Assembly (NCBI GenBank): GCA_900547475.1
Contig: URGW01000001.1
Span: 62,001 to 126,000 of the forward strand
Length of the DNA stretch: 64,000 nt
Direction of reading: 5' to 3'
DNA from: an uncultured Clostridium sp.
GTDB lineage: Bacteria; Bacillota; Clostridia; Clostridiales; Clostridiaceae
The notes below the pieces were generated by a model. That model had not been told where the DNA came from and did no database searches. It saw only the letters and a list, made by a program, of their open reading frames with translations. The translations under genes and the position numbers were made by a program. Positions 33,908 through 41,587 of this stretch are shown in pieces. Position 1 is the stretch's first letter. Every line of letters starts with the position of its first letter.

Positions 33908-34471
33908 ATGAAAAGGATTATATTATTAATTTTAATTATTTTAATAAACCTATTTCTTATAGGATGTGCAGAATCTGAAGTTTATTTAAATAAAAATAAT
34001 GAAGATTTAAAAGATATTAATAAAGATGAATTAGAAAGTATAGTTGATGAATACAGCTCTTATGCTATAGATGAGATTTATGTTGCAGATACAAAAATTG
34101 TTGGTTTTTCATCAGATACTACTCAAGGTGTTTTTGTATATGAAAAGGATAATGAAGGAAACTATGTATTAAATCAAGCTAATAAATTAGATATACCTAC
34201 AGATGGTTTAGGTATTTCAAATTACAGAATAATTTATGAAAATTATAACGATATAACTAATGCTAAGTATGGATATATTATAATATCCAATGGTAAAAAG
34301 GTTTCTAGAGTTGAAATTACTATAAATGATGTTTATAAATATAATGCAAATTTAGAAATTGGAAAAAAATCTATGGTTTTAATAAAAGAAAATTTAACTG
34401 AAGATGAAAGTGCAGGTATTCGTTTAGAGGTAAAATACTTTGATGAAAATAACAACGAGCTACTTCAATAG
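33908..34471 (+). CDS. Lipoprotein of unknown function
   Basis: 187 aa. A short signal peptide, rich in isoleucine and leucine, ends in lipobox FLIGC with lipidated C20. The mature part is hydrophilic, beta-rich and without a family I recognise. AAAGGAGGAAGCCT precedes the ATG. A TGTATAAT within a dyad (33842-33859) is a possible promoter. The stop codon lies inside sequence that, in another frame, is a broken signal peptidase I gene; the last residues of this protein may therefore be the product of a deletion junction. Its surface location and link to a lost signal peptidase are suggestive only. Confidence 0.65.
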   Translation: MKRIILLILIILINLFLIGCAESEVYLNKNNEDLKDINKDELESIVDEYSSYAIDEIYVADTKIVGFSSDTTQGVFVYEKDNEGNYVLNQANKLDIPTDGLGISNYRIIYENYNDITNAKYGYIIISNGKKVSRVEITINDVYKYNANLEIGKKSMVLIKENLTEDESAGIRLEVKYFDENNNELLQ

Positions 34472-34713
34472 AAATAGGGGATAGGTTATTTGCAATTAGG
34501 ATATATAATGAAGAAACTCTTAATAGGGGTGATCAAAATTATTTTACTGGAGAATATACTGTACCAGATGGAAAATACTTTTTTCTAGGAGATAATAGAG
34601 GAAATTCCTTTGATTCTAGATATTGGCCAAATAAATATATAGATTTTAATGATATAAAGGGAAGAGCATTTATAAAAGTATTTCCATTTAAAGATTTTGA
34701 ATTTATAAATTGA
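34459..34713 (+). pseudogene. lepB: Signal peptidase I remnant
   Basis: In the frame beginning at 34459 translation gives ATSIEIGDRLFAIR, IYNEETLNRGDQNYF, then TGEYTVPDGKYFFLGDNRG, NSFDSRYWPNKYIDF and FIKVFPFKDFEF before a TGA at 34713. This matches signal peptidase I: the region just after the catalytic SMxPT box (IGDRL), the RGD turn, and the conserved box GDNRxxSxDSR. The N-terminal membrane anchor, the catalytic serine box and the stretch carrying the catalytic lysine between RGD and VPDGKY are missing. No start codon or ribosome site fits. It overlaps the end of the lipoprotein gene. Confidence 0.82.
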
Positions 34714-34719
34714 CTAAGT

Positions 34720-34760
34720 AATTAAAAAGAGTAATTGTTAAATAATTACTCTTTTTAATT
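34720..34760. terminator. Bidirectional terminator before the MarR gene
   Basis: Perfect 17-bp stem AATTAAAAAGAGTAATT with its complement, 7-nt loop. It touches the stop codon of the minus-strand MarR gene. Confidence 0.85.
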
Positions 34761-35193
34761 ATTTTAAAGCATTTTGTGAAAAAAGCTGCATAACTTCAAT
34801 ATATTTTTCTATATCTTTTGGATCTATTCCTTTGGTGATTTTTTCTATAAATTCACTTTGCATATTATATAATTTTATTACTATAGGTTTAGATTTTTCT
34901 GTTAACTTTAGATGTTGACATCGTCTATCATTTTTATTAACTTCAACTTTTATAAGTTCTTTTAATATTAATGGTTCTACAGCTTTAGAAACATAAGCCT
35001 TAGAAAATCCCTTTAACTTAACTATATCCTTTGCTGTATCACAAGATGGATTATTATTTAAAAATGTTAGAATATCAGCCTCTGGTTTAGTAATACCACA
35101 TTCATTAGCTACTTTAACAGATAAATTGTAATATAAATCATTTATATTTTTAACTGAATATAGTATCTCCGTAATATCAAATTTAGCTTTCAT
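34759..35193 (-). CDS. MarR-family transcriptional regulator
   Basis: 144 aa, normal for MarR. The winged helix (about 30-100) includes ITKPEADILTFLNNNP, FSKAYVSKAVEPLILKELI and the wing VNKNDRRCQHLKLTEKSK with the family DxR. Start set at ATG 35193 because GGAGG lies six bases upstream; ATG 35196 is adjacent, and a longer frame to 35268 would run through the promoter. It is divergent from a MATE exporter gene with only about 95 bp between starts, the classic arrangement of a repressor and its efflux pump. A matching inverted repeat lies between them. Confidence 0.9.
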   Translation of the reverse strand: MKAKFDITEILYSVKNINDLYYNLSVKVANECGITKPEADILTFLNNNPSCDTAKDIVKLKGFSKAYVSKAVEPLILKELIKVEVNKNDRRCQHLKLTEKSKPIVIKLYNMQSEFIEKITKGIDPKDIEKYIEVMQLFSQNALK

Positions 35194-35206
35194 CATTATC
35201 CTCCAT

Positions 35207-35241
35207 ATAGTTGACAAATAAACTGTTTCTCTGTAAACTAT
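35207..35241. promoter_or_regulatory. Candidate MarR operator with MATE promoter
   Basis: Half-sites ATAGTTGAC (35207-35215) and GTAAACTAT (35233-35241) form an inverted repeat with one mismatch. The left half contains TTGACA (35211-35216), a -35 box with a plausible -10 TAAACT at 35234-35239 (17-bp spacer), so binding would block the exporter gene. Confidence 0.6.
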
Positions 35242-35288
35242 TTTATGGGAATTATAATTTTTTGTCAATTTTATTAAAGGAGAAAGAT

Positions 35289-36680
35289 ATGATGCAACAA
35301 AATAAAACAGAAGAATTAGGTAGCTGTAGTGTAGGAAAATTACTTTTTAGATTAGCAGTTCCTGCAATAGCAGCACAAATTATTAATTTATTGTATAATC
35401 TAGTAGACCGTATGTATATTGGACATATAGATAATATTGGTAAATTAGCTCTTACTGGTGTTGGAGTATGTCTACCACTTATTATGCTTATTTCTGCATT
35501 TGCTGCTCTTGTAAGTATGGGTGCAGCCCCTAGAGCTTCAATTTTTTTAGGAAAAGGCGAACATGAAAATGCAGAAAAAACATTAGGAAATTCATTTTCA
35601 CTATTAATAATATTATCTCTTATTATTACAGTTATTTTCTTTTTCTTTGCAAAAGATTTACTTTTATTATTTGGTGCAAGTGAAAATACAATAGAATATG
35701 CAGTTGATTATATGGGGATATATAGCTTAGGAACTATATTTGTTCAACTAACTCTTGGACTTAATTCATTTATAAGTGCGCAAGGTTTTGCTACAGTTAG
35801 TATGATGACTGTTTTAATAGGTGCTATATGTAATATTGTTCTTGATCCTATACTTATATTTGGGTTTAATATGGGAGTATCTGGTGCAGCTTTAGCTACA
35901 ATAATATCTCAGTCAGTGTCTATGATTTGGATACTATTTTTCTTAACTGGTAAAAAATCAACTTTAAAATTAAGAAAGAAAAATTTACATCTATCAAAAG
36001 ATATTATTATACCTTCTATAATATTAGGGTTATCACCATTTATAATGCAATCTACAGAAAGTTTAATAGCTGTATGCTTTAATTCTTCATTATTAAAATA
36101 TGGTGGTGATATTGCAGTAGGAGCAATGACAATTCTTACAAGCGTTATGCAATTTTCAATGCTTCCTCTTACTGGACTAACACAAGGTGGACAACCAATA
36201 ATAAGTTATAACTATGGAGCTAAAAACTCAGCCCGTGTAAAGAAGGCATTTAACCTATTACTTATTTCTTGTGTATCTTATTCTTTTATATTATGGGCAT
36301 TAGCGATGATAACACCTAGATCATTTGTATTAATATTTAATAATGATCCAGAACTTGTTGAATTCACAAGTCGTGCTCTTAGAATATATATGGCTGTTTC
36401 ATGTATATTTGGTGTACAAATAGCTTGTCAACAATCCTTTATTGCTTTAGGTAATGCAAAAACTTCATTATTCTTAGCACTATTAAGAAAAGTAATATTA
36501 TTAATACCTTTAATTTATATTATACCTATGTTTATGTCTGATAAAACAACAGCAGTGTTTATAGCAGAACCTGTGGCAGATTTATTAGCTGTTACTACTA
36601 CATCAATAATATTCTTTATTCAATTTAGAAAATCTATGAAAGAAATATCTACTCCTATAGATTATCAAAATAAAAGTTAA
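35289..36680 (+). CDS. MATE-family efflux transporter (MepA-like), divergent from MarR
   Basis: 463 aa with 12 membrane helices. Start chosen at ATG 35289, six bases after AAGGAG; an in-frame ATG at 35211 lies in the operator and has no ribosome site. The N terminus LGSCSVGKLLFRLAVPAIAAQIINLLYN and YNLVDRMYIGHI are typical of the MepA group. It would export cationic drugs using an ion gradient. The divergent MarR gene and the inverted repeat between them suggest drug-inducible expression, as for mepR-mepA of Staphylococcus (comparison from known biology). Terminator follows. Confidence 0.9.
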   Translation: MMQQNKTEELGSCSVGKLLFRLAVPAIAAQIINLLYNLVDRMYIGHIDNIGKLALTGVGVCLPLIMLISAFAALVSMGAAPRASIFLGKGEHENAEKTLGNSFSLLIILSLIITVIFFFFAKDLLLLFGASENTIEYAVDYMGIYSLGTIFVQLTLGLNSFISAQGFATVSMMTVLIGAICNIVLDPILIFGFNMGVSGAALATIISQSVSMIWILFFLTGKKSTLKLRKKNLHLSKDIIIPSIILGLSPFIMQSTESLIAVCFNSSLLKYGGDIAVGAMTILTSVMQFSMLPLTGLTQGGQPIISYNYGAKNSARVKKAFNLLLISCVSYSFILWALAMITPRSFVLIFNNDPELVEFTSRALRIYMAVSCIFGVQIACQQSFIALGNAKTSLFLALLRKVILLIPLIYIIPMFMSDKTTAVFIAEPVADLLAVTTTSIIFFIQFRKSMKEISTPIDYQNKS

Positions 36681-36687
36681 ATTAAAT

Positions 36688-36731
36688 AATGAGGTTATAT
36701 TAAATCAAAATTTAATATAACCTCATTTTCT
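36688..36731. terminator. Bidirectional terminator between MATE gene and greA
   Basis: Perfect 18-bp stem (36688-36705 with 36710-36727), 4-nt loop, T-run on both strands. Confidence 0.9.
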
Positions 36732-37195
36732 TAAAGTATTTCTAAAATTTTTACAGAATAATTCTCTCCAGGAGCATCAACTTCAACTATATCTCCAACC
36801 TTTTTACCTGCTAATGCTTTTCCGAGTTCGGATTCAATACTTATCAACATTTCTTCAGGTTTAGCGTCTAATGTTGTTACTAAAGTAATAATATCTTCAA
36901 AACCATCATCAATAAATTCAATTTTAGCTTTAGTATTTATTCCTAAAATAGATTTATCAATACTTTCATCTTCTATAACTGTAGCTGTTGTTATAAGTGT
37001 TAGTAAGTGTTGAATTCTATTATCATTTTCTCTATATTCTTCACAAGCAGCCTTATATTCAGCATTTTCTGATCTATCTCCATGTGCTGCTGCAATTAAT
37101 TTTTCTTTTGCAATTTCAGCTCTTCTTACAGTCATTCTGTAATCCAGTTCTTCTTGTAATTTTTTAATATTAGATTCTGTTAATATCTTGCTCAT
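36731..37195 (-). CDS. greA: Transcription elongation factor GreA-family
   Basis: 154 aa. An N-terminal coiled coil (about 1-75) with the acidic tip motif GDRSENAEYKAA (usual form GDLSENAEY) and a C-terminal FKBP-like domain ending in the ESELGKALAGKKVGDIVEV pattern. GreA enters the RNA polymerase secondary channel and stimulates cleavage of backtracked transcripts. The acidic pair needed for this is present. Clostridia often have more than one GreA-like protein, so this may be a paralogue. AGGAGAG lies upstream of the ATG on the minus strand. It shares a terminator with the MATE gene. Confidence 0.88.
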   Translation of the reverse strand: MSKILTESNIKKLQEELDYRMTVRRAEIAKEKLIAAAHGDRSENAEYKAACEEYRENDNRIQHLLTLITTATVIEDESIDKSILGINTKAKIEFIDDGFEDIITLVTTLDAKPEEMLISIESELGKALAGKKVGDIVEVDAPGENYSVKILEIL

Positions 37196-37350
37196 AAAAT
37201 AAAAATCTCTCCTATAATAAATATTATGATACTATTATAAATACTTATTAAAAAAAAGAAAAGCCAACATTAAAATTCAAATATTTAAAATATCAAAATA
37301 TATTTGAAAGTATAGTATATACTATAAGAAAAGGCAATATTGAAAAAATA

Positions 37351-37379
37351 TTGACAAAATTTAAAATTAGATTTATTAT
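37351..37379 (+). promoter_or_regulatory. Promoter of the fatty-acid synthesis operon
   Basis: TTGACA at 37351-37356, 17-bp spacer, TATTAT at 37374-37379. Transcription would start near 37386, inside the first FabT-type palindrome, leaving a 5' leader of about 260 nt that has no convincing gene. Confidence 0.8.
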
Positions 37380-37386
37380 AAAGATG

Positions 37387-37399
37387 TTTGATAGTCAAA
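37387..37399. promoter_or_regulatory. FabT-type operator 1
   Basis: TTTGATAGTCAAA, a palindrome at the predicted transcription start. It matches the FabT box known from streptococci (TTTGATTATCAAA) except in the centre. Confidence 0.65.
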
Positions 37400-37602
37400 A
37401 TCTTTGAGTGAGGAGTGGATAATTTTAGGAATTAGGTATTGTTTTAATTATTTTATATCTTTATATTTTTTATTGTTAGGAATTATTTTAAATTTATATA
37501 AAATTATAGAATTATATATATAATGGTAACTTATTATATATTATGATATTAACTAAGGAGAAATATTAAAGGATTTAATATTTCATATTTTTAAGAGTAT
37601 TG

Positions 37603-37615
37603 TTTGATTATCAAA
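37603..37615. promoter_or_regulatory. FabT-type operator 2
   Basis: TTTGATTATCAAA, identical to the core of the streptococcal FabT box, 31 bp before the fabH start codon. The stretch between the two operators is AT-rich and holds no recognisable gene. Confidence 0.7.
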
Positions 37616-37645
37616 TAATTATATTTTTAAAATAAAGGTGTTAGA

Positions 37646-38623
37646 ATGAGTTTAGTAAAAATAGTAGGTATTGGACATTATTGTCCAGAAAATGCTGTAA
37701 GTAATAATCAATTGTCAAATTTAGTTGATACATCACATGAATGGATAGTTAAGAGAACTGGAATATGTGAAAGAAAGATTTCAAAAGGTGAAAGTACAGT
37801 AGATTTAGCCGTTAAAGCATCAATTAATGCTATGAAAATGGCAAAATGTAGTCCTGAAGATATTGATCTAATTGTAGTTGCAACAACTTCACCAGATAGA
37901 ATTATGCCTTCTACTGCTTGTAGTGTCCAAAGTATATTAGGTTGCGATAATGCAGCTGCATTTGATATAAGTGCTGCTTGTTCAGGCTTTTTATATGCAT
38001 CCATAATTGCTAATTCATTAATAAAAAATGGAGAAGGAAGCAAAGCTTTAGTTATTGGTAGTGAGGTTCTCTCAAGAATAATAGATTGGAACGATAGAAA
38101 TACTTGCGTATTATTTGGTGATGGTGCTGGTGCCGCTATTCTTGAAGTAAGTAGTGATAATAGTGGAATAATAAGCACTTATTTCGGCTCTGATGGAAAA
38201 ACAGGTACTAAGGCATTAACTGCTAATCAATTTCCAATTAAGACACCATTTGCAGATACCTCTTTAAAAAGAGATGAATATATACAAATGGATGGTAGAG
38301 AGGTTTTCAAATTTGCCATATCAATAATCCCTAAGGTAGTGAAGAAACTACTAGAGAATTCAGGTGAGGATATATCAAATATTAAATATATTATTCCACA
38401 TCAAGCAAATATTAGAATAATAGATGATGCTGCTAAGAAGTTAAATATAAGCAAGGACAAATTCTATGTTAACTTAGAATCTTACGGAAATACCTCAGCA
38501 GCTAGTATACCTATTGCTTTTAGCGAGGCTGTAAATAAAGGCTTACTTAATAAAGGTGATAAAATTATTTTAGTTGCTTTTGGTGGTGGATTAACTTGGT
38601 CTGGAATATTACTAGGATGGTAG
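37646..38623 (+). CDS. fabH: 3-oxoacyl-ACP synthase III (FabH)
   Basis: 325 aa initiating condensing enzyme: joins acetyl-CoA (or a branched acyl-CoA) to malonyl-ACP. The catalytic triad is visible: C112 in ISAACSGF, H in IIPHQANIRI and N in SYGNTSAAS. VKRTGICERKI near residue 40 is the CoA-binding Trp/Arg region, with W33 present. The start has AAAGGTG upstream. It is the first gene of the fab/acc operon and sits downstream of two FabT-type palindromes, so it is likely repressed when acyl-ACPs accumulate, if a FabT protein exists in this organism. Confidence 0.96.
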   Translation: MSLVKIVGIGHYCPENAVSNNQLSNLVDTSHEWIVKRTGICERKISKGESTVDLAVKASINAMKMAKCSPEDIDLIVVATTSPDRIMPSTACSVQSILGCDNAAAFDISAACSGFLYASIIANSLIKNGEGSKALVIGSEVLSRIIDWNDRNTCVLFGDGAGAAILEVSSDNSGIISTYFGSDGKTGTKALTANQFPIKTPFADTSLKRDEYIQMDGREVFKFAISIIPKVVKKLLENSGEDISNIKYIIPHQANIRIIDDAAKKLNISKDKFYVNLESYGNTSAASIPIAFSEAVNKGLLNKGDKIILVAFGGGLTWSGILLGW

Positions 38624-38693
38624 AAATCGGTAAATTATCGAAATTATAACTTATAAATAAAGAATTTTAGTTAAAATTTAGGAGGAAATAGAA

Positions 38694-38921
38694 ATGATAT
38701 TCGAAAAAATTAGAAAAATAATAGTAGAACAATTAGGAGTTAATGAAGAAGATGTTAAATTAGAAACAAGATTCATAGAAGATTTAGAAGCTGATTCATT
38801 AGATTTATTCCAAGTAATAATGGAACTTGAAGATGCTTTTGATGTAAAAGTTGAGGAAGTAGAAAATATAAAAACAGTTGCAGATGCTGTAAATTTTATT
38901 GAAAAAGCAACAGAAAAATAG
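38694..38921 (+). CDS. acpP: Acyl carrier protein
   Basis: 75 aa acidic four-helix protein that carries growing acyl chains on a 4'-phosphopantetheine arm. The attachment serine is S35 in the canonical DSLD motif (EADSLDLFQVIMELE). GGAGGAAATAGAA precedes the ATG. Second gene of the operon, followed 16 bp later by fabK. Confidence 0.95.
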   Translation: MIFEKIRKIIVEQLGVNEEDVKLETRFIEDLEADSLDLFQVIMELEDAFDVKVEEVENIKTVADAVNFIEKATEK

Positions 38922-38937
38922 TATTGGAGGTAAATAT

Positions 38938-39864
38938 ATGAAAAAGGATATATGCGGTATTTTAGGTATTAAGTATCCTATTTTTCAAGGTGGAATGGCT
39001 TGGGTTTCAGAAAGTACTCTTGCTGCAGCAGTTTCCAATGCTGGAGGACTTGGTATTATAGCAGGTGCTAATGCTCCTGCTAGCCATATAAGAAATGAAA
39101 TAAGAAAGACTAAGAAACTTACCGATAAACCTTTTGGACTTAATATAATGCTTTTATCAGATAATGCTGATGAATTAGCTGATATTGCAATTGAAGAAGG
39201 AGTTAAAGTTATAACTACTGGAGCAGGAAATCCAGGTAAATATATGGACAAATGGAAAGATGCTGGGATTGTAGTTATTCCTGTCGTTGCTTCTGTTGCA
39301 TTAGCTAAAAGAATGGAGCGCTGTGGAGCCGATGCTGTTATAGCAGAAGGCTGTGAATCAGGTGGTCATGTTGGTAAGCTAACTACAATGGCATTATTAC
39401 CACAAGTTGTTGATGCTGTAAATATTCCTGTTATAGGGGCTGGTGGTATAGGTGATGGAAGAGGCATTGCTGCTGCATTTATCCTTGGAGCAAGTGGTGT
39501 TCAAGTTGGTACTAGATTTTTAGCATCAGAAGAATGTCAAATTCATGATAATTACAAAAATGCTGTAATAAAGTCAAAAGATATTGACACTGTTGTTACT
39601 GGAAGATGTACAGGACACCCTGTTCAAGTATTAAAAAATAAACTTGCAAAAGAATATTTAAAACTTGAAAGTGCTAATGCAAGTATTGAAGTTCTAGAAG
39701 AATTAGGTAAAGGTACTCTAAAAAGAGCTGTAGTAGATGGTGACATTGAAAATGGATCACTAATGGCCGGCCAAATATCTGGAATGGTAAAGAAAATTCA
39801 AAGTGTTAAAGAAATAATCGAAGAAATGTTTAATGAATACGAAGAAGTAAAAAGAAGTCTATAA
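38938..39864 (+). CDS. fabK: Enoyl-ACP reductase II (FabK), FMN-dependent
   Basis: 308 aa. Start placed at ATG 38938, seven bases after TTGGAGG; an in-frame ATG at 38899 is inside acpP. TIM-barrel flavoprotein with YPIFQGGMAWVSESTLA, the EGCESGGHVG loop with the catalytic histidine, GAGGIGDGRG and GVQVGTRFLASEEC. It reduces the enoyl-ACP double bond with NAD(P)H and replaces FabI, as in streptococci and many clostridia; FabK enzymes are insensitive to triclosan (known). A related protein of unknown substrate is encoded at 3514. Confidence 0.95.
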   Translation: MKKDICGILGIKYPIFQGGMAWVSESTLAAAVSNAGGLGIIAGANAPASHIRNEIRKTKKLTDKPFGLNIMLLSDNADELADIAIEEGVKVITTGAGNPGKYMDKWKDAGIVVIPVVASVALAKRMERCGADAVIAEGCESGGHVGKLTTMALLPQVVDAVNIPVIGAGGIGDGRGIAAAFILGASGVQVGTRFLASEECQIHDNYKNAVIKSKDIDTVVTGRCTGHPVQVLKNKLAKEYLKLESANASIEVLEELGKGTLKRAVVDGDIENGSLMAGQISGMVKKIQSVKEIIEEMFNEYEEVKRSL

Positions 39865-39886
39865 CTAATAGATTAATGGAGGAATT

Positions 39887-40837
39887 ATGAAGATAGCATT
39901 TATTTTCTCAGGTCAAGGTTCTCAATATATAGGAATGGGAAAAGAATTATATGATAGTATTCCTAGTTGTAAAAAAATATATGATAAAGCTAATGAAGTT
40001 TTAGGCTTTGATTTGAAAGAATTAATATTTAATGGTGATAAAGAAGAATTAAATATTACTGAAAATACACAACCTGCAATATTAACAACCTCTATAGCTA
40101 TTCTACAAGCTATAAAAGATAAAGGTATCAATCCAGATATAGTTGCAGGATTGAGCTTAGGAGAATATTCTGCACTTGTTGCTAGTGAATCTTTAGACTT
40201 TGAAACTGCAGTTTCCTTAGTAAAAAAAAGAGGTCGTTTTATGCAAGAAGCTGTACCTCAAGGTGTTGGTTCAATGGTTGCAGTAATTGGATTAGATGAA
40301 GATAAAATAAAAAAAGTATTAAAGGTAGCTAGTGAAAAAGGAATAATAGAAATAGCTAACTATAACACTAATAATCAAATAGTAATAGGTGGAGAAAGTA
40401 AAGCTGTAGAATTGGCAAGTGAATTAATGAAAGAGTGTGGTGCAAGAAGGGTTATTCCTCTAAAAGTATCTGGTCCTTTCCATACTTCATTATTAAATGA
40501 AGCATCTATTAAATTGAAAAATGAATTTGAAAATATACACTTTAATAATCCAAAAATAAAGACAATAACAAATGTTACAGCTGATTTTATTAAAAATGGA
40601 AATGAAATTAAAGAATTATTAATAAATCAAGTTAAATCTTCTGTAAGATGGAGTGAAACTATTGAAAGAATGCTTGATGAAGGTATAGATACATTTATTG
40701 AAATAGGACCTTTAAAAACTTTAAGCAGTTTTGTTCGTGAAATAAGCAAAGAAAAAAAAGCTACTGTAAAAATCTTTAATGTAGAAGATTTAAAATCACT
40801 TAATAAAACACTAGAAGGGATGGAAGCTATATGTTAA
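39887..40837 (+). CDS. fabD: Malonyl-CoA:ACP transacylase (FabD)
   Basis: 316 aa. Oxyanion region FSGQGSQYIGMG at the N terminus, nucleophile S90 in GLSLGEYSALVA, the substrate arginine region LVKKRGRFMQEA (R near 117), and catalytic histidine in SGPFHTSLL. Transfers malonyl from CoA to ACP. TGGAGGAATT precedes the ATG. Its 3' end overlaps fabG by seven bases, so the two are translationally coupled. Confidence 0.96.
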   Translation: MKIAFIFSGQGSQYIGMGKELYDSIPSCKKIYDKANEVLGFDLKELIFNGDKEELNITENTQPAILTTSIAILQAIKDKGINPDIVAGLSLGEYSALVASESLDFETAVSLVKKRGRFMQEAVPQGVGSMVAVIGLDEDKIKKVLKVASEKGIIEIANYNTNNQIVIGGESKAVELASELMKECGARRVIPLKVSGPFHTSLLNEASIKLKNEFENIHFNNPKIKTITNVTADFIKNGNEIKELLINQVKSSVRWSETIERMLDEGIDTFIEIGPLKTLSSFVREISKEKKATVKIFNVEDLKSLNKTLEGMEAIC

Positions 40838-41574
40838 AAGGGAAAAATGTAATAGTTACTGGAACTACAAGAGGAATAGGTAGAGAAATTGCATTAACTC
40901 TAGCGCAAAATGGAGCTAATATAGCTATGAATTATAGAAACTTAAATAGTGAGGTAGAAGATTTAATCAATGAAATTAAAAGCTTTGGTGTAGATGCTTT
41001 GGCAATAAAATGTGATGTAAGTATTACTGAAGAAGTTGATAACTTCGTAAAAGAAGTAAAATCTCATTATAATACAATAGATATTTTAGTTAACAATGCA
41101 GGTATCACTAAAGATGGATTAATTCTAAGAATGAAAGAAGAAGATTTTAATGATGTTTTAGATGTTAATTTAAAGGGTACTTTTAATACTACAAAATCAG
41201 TTTCTTCTATTATGGTTAGACAAAAATATGGAAAAATAATTAATATTTCTTCTGTAGTTGGTATAGCTGGTAATGCAGGACAATGTAATTATGCGGCTTC
41301 AAAGGCTGGAGTTATTGGATTCTCTAAATCAGTAGCAAGAGAGCTTGCTTCAAGAAATATAAATGTTAATGTAGTAGCTCCAGGATATATAAACACTGAT
41401 ATGACTAAGAATCTACCTGATAAGGTTAAAGAAGAAATAATTAAAAGTATACCTATGAAAAAAATAGGTGATCCAAAAGAAGTTGCTAATTTAGTATTAT
41501 TCTTATCATCAAATTTATCAGATTATATCACAGGCCAAGTAATAAATGTTGATGGTGGAATGGTGATGGCATAA
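40831..41574 (+). CDS. fabG: 3-oxoacyl-ACP reductase (FabG)
   Basis: 247 aa short-chain dehydrogenase. NADPH-binding TGTTRGIGRE, NNAG at the central strand, catalytic S in NISSVVG, and Y/K in YAASKAG. Reduces 3-oxoacyl-ACP to 3-hydroxyacyl-ACP. The ATG lies inside the end of fabD with AAGGGA-like sequence from the fabD coding region as ribosome site. Length and all motifs are normal. Confidence 0.96.
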   Translation: MLKGKNVIVTGTTRGIGREIALTLAQNGANIAMNYRNLNSEVEDLINEIKSFGVDALAIKCDVSITEEVDNFVKEVKSHYNTIDILVNNAGITKDGLILRMKEEDFNDVLDVNLKGTFNTTKSVSSIMVRQKYGKIINISSVVGIAGNAGQCNYAASKAGVIGFSKSVARELASRNINVNVVAPGYINTDMTKNLPDKVKEEIIKSIPMKKIGDPKEVANLVLFLSSNLSDYITGQVINVDGGMVMA

Positions 41575-41587
41575 GGGAGGCATTAAA

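Noticed and set aside
37404..37523. Hydrophobic 39-codon frame starting with TTG in the fab leader
   Set aside because: No ribosome-binding site at a suitable distance, very AT-rich composition that favours Phe/Leu/Ile codons by chance, and no similarity to a known leader peptide. Not called.
37708..38178. 156-codon minus-strand frame inside fabH
   Set aside because: Shadow of fabH; composition and lack of a ribosome site argue against a gene.
38985..39251. Minus-strand frame inside fabK
   Set aside because: Shadow of a conserved gene, no start signals.
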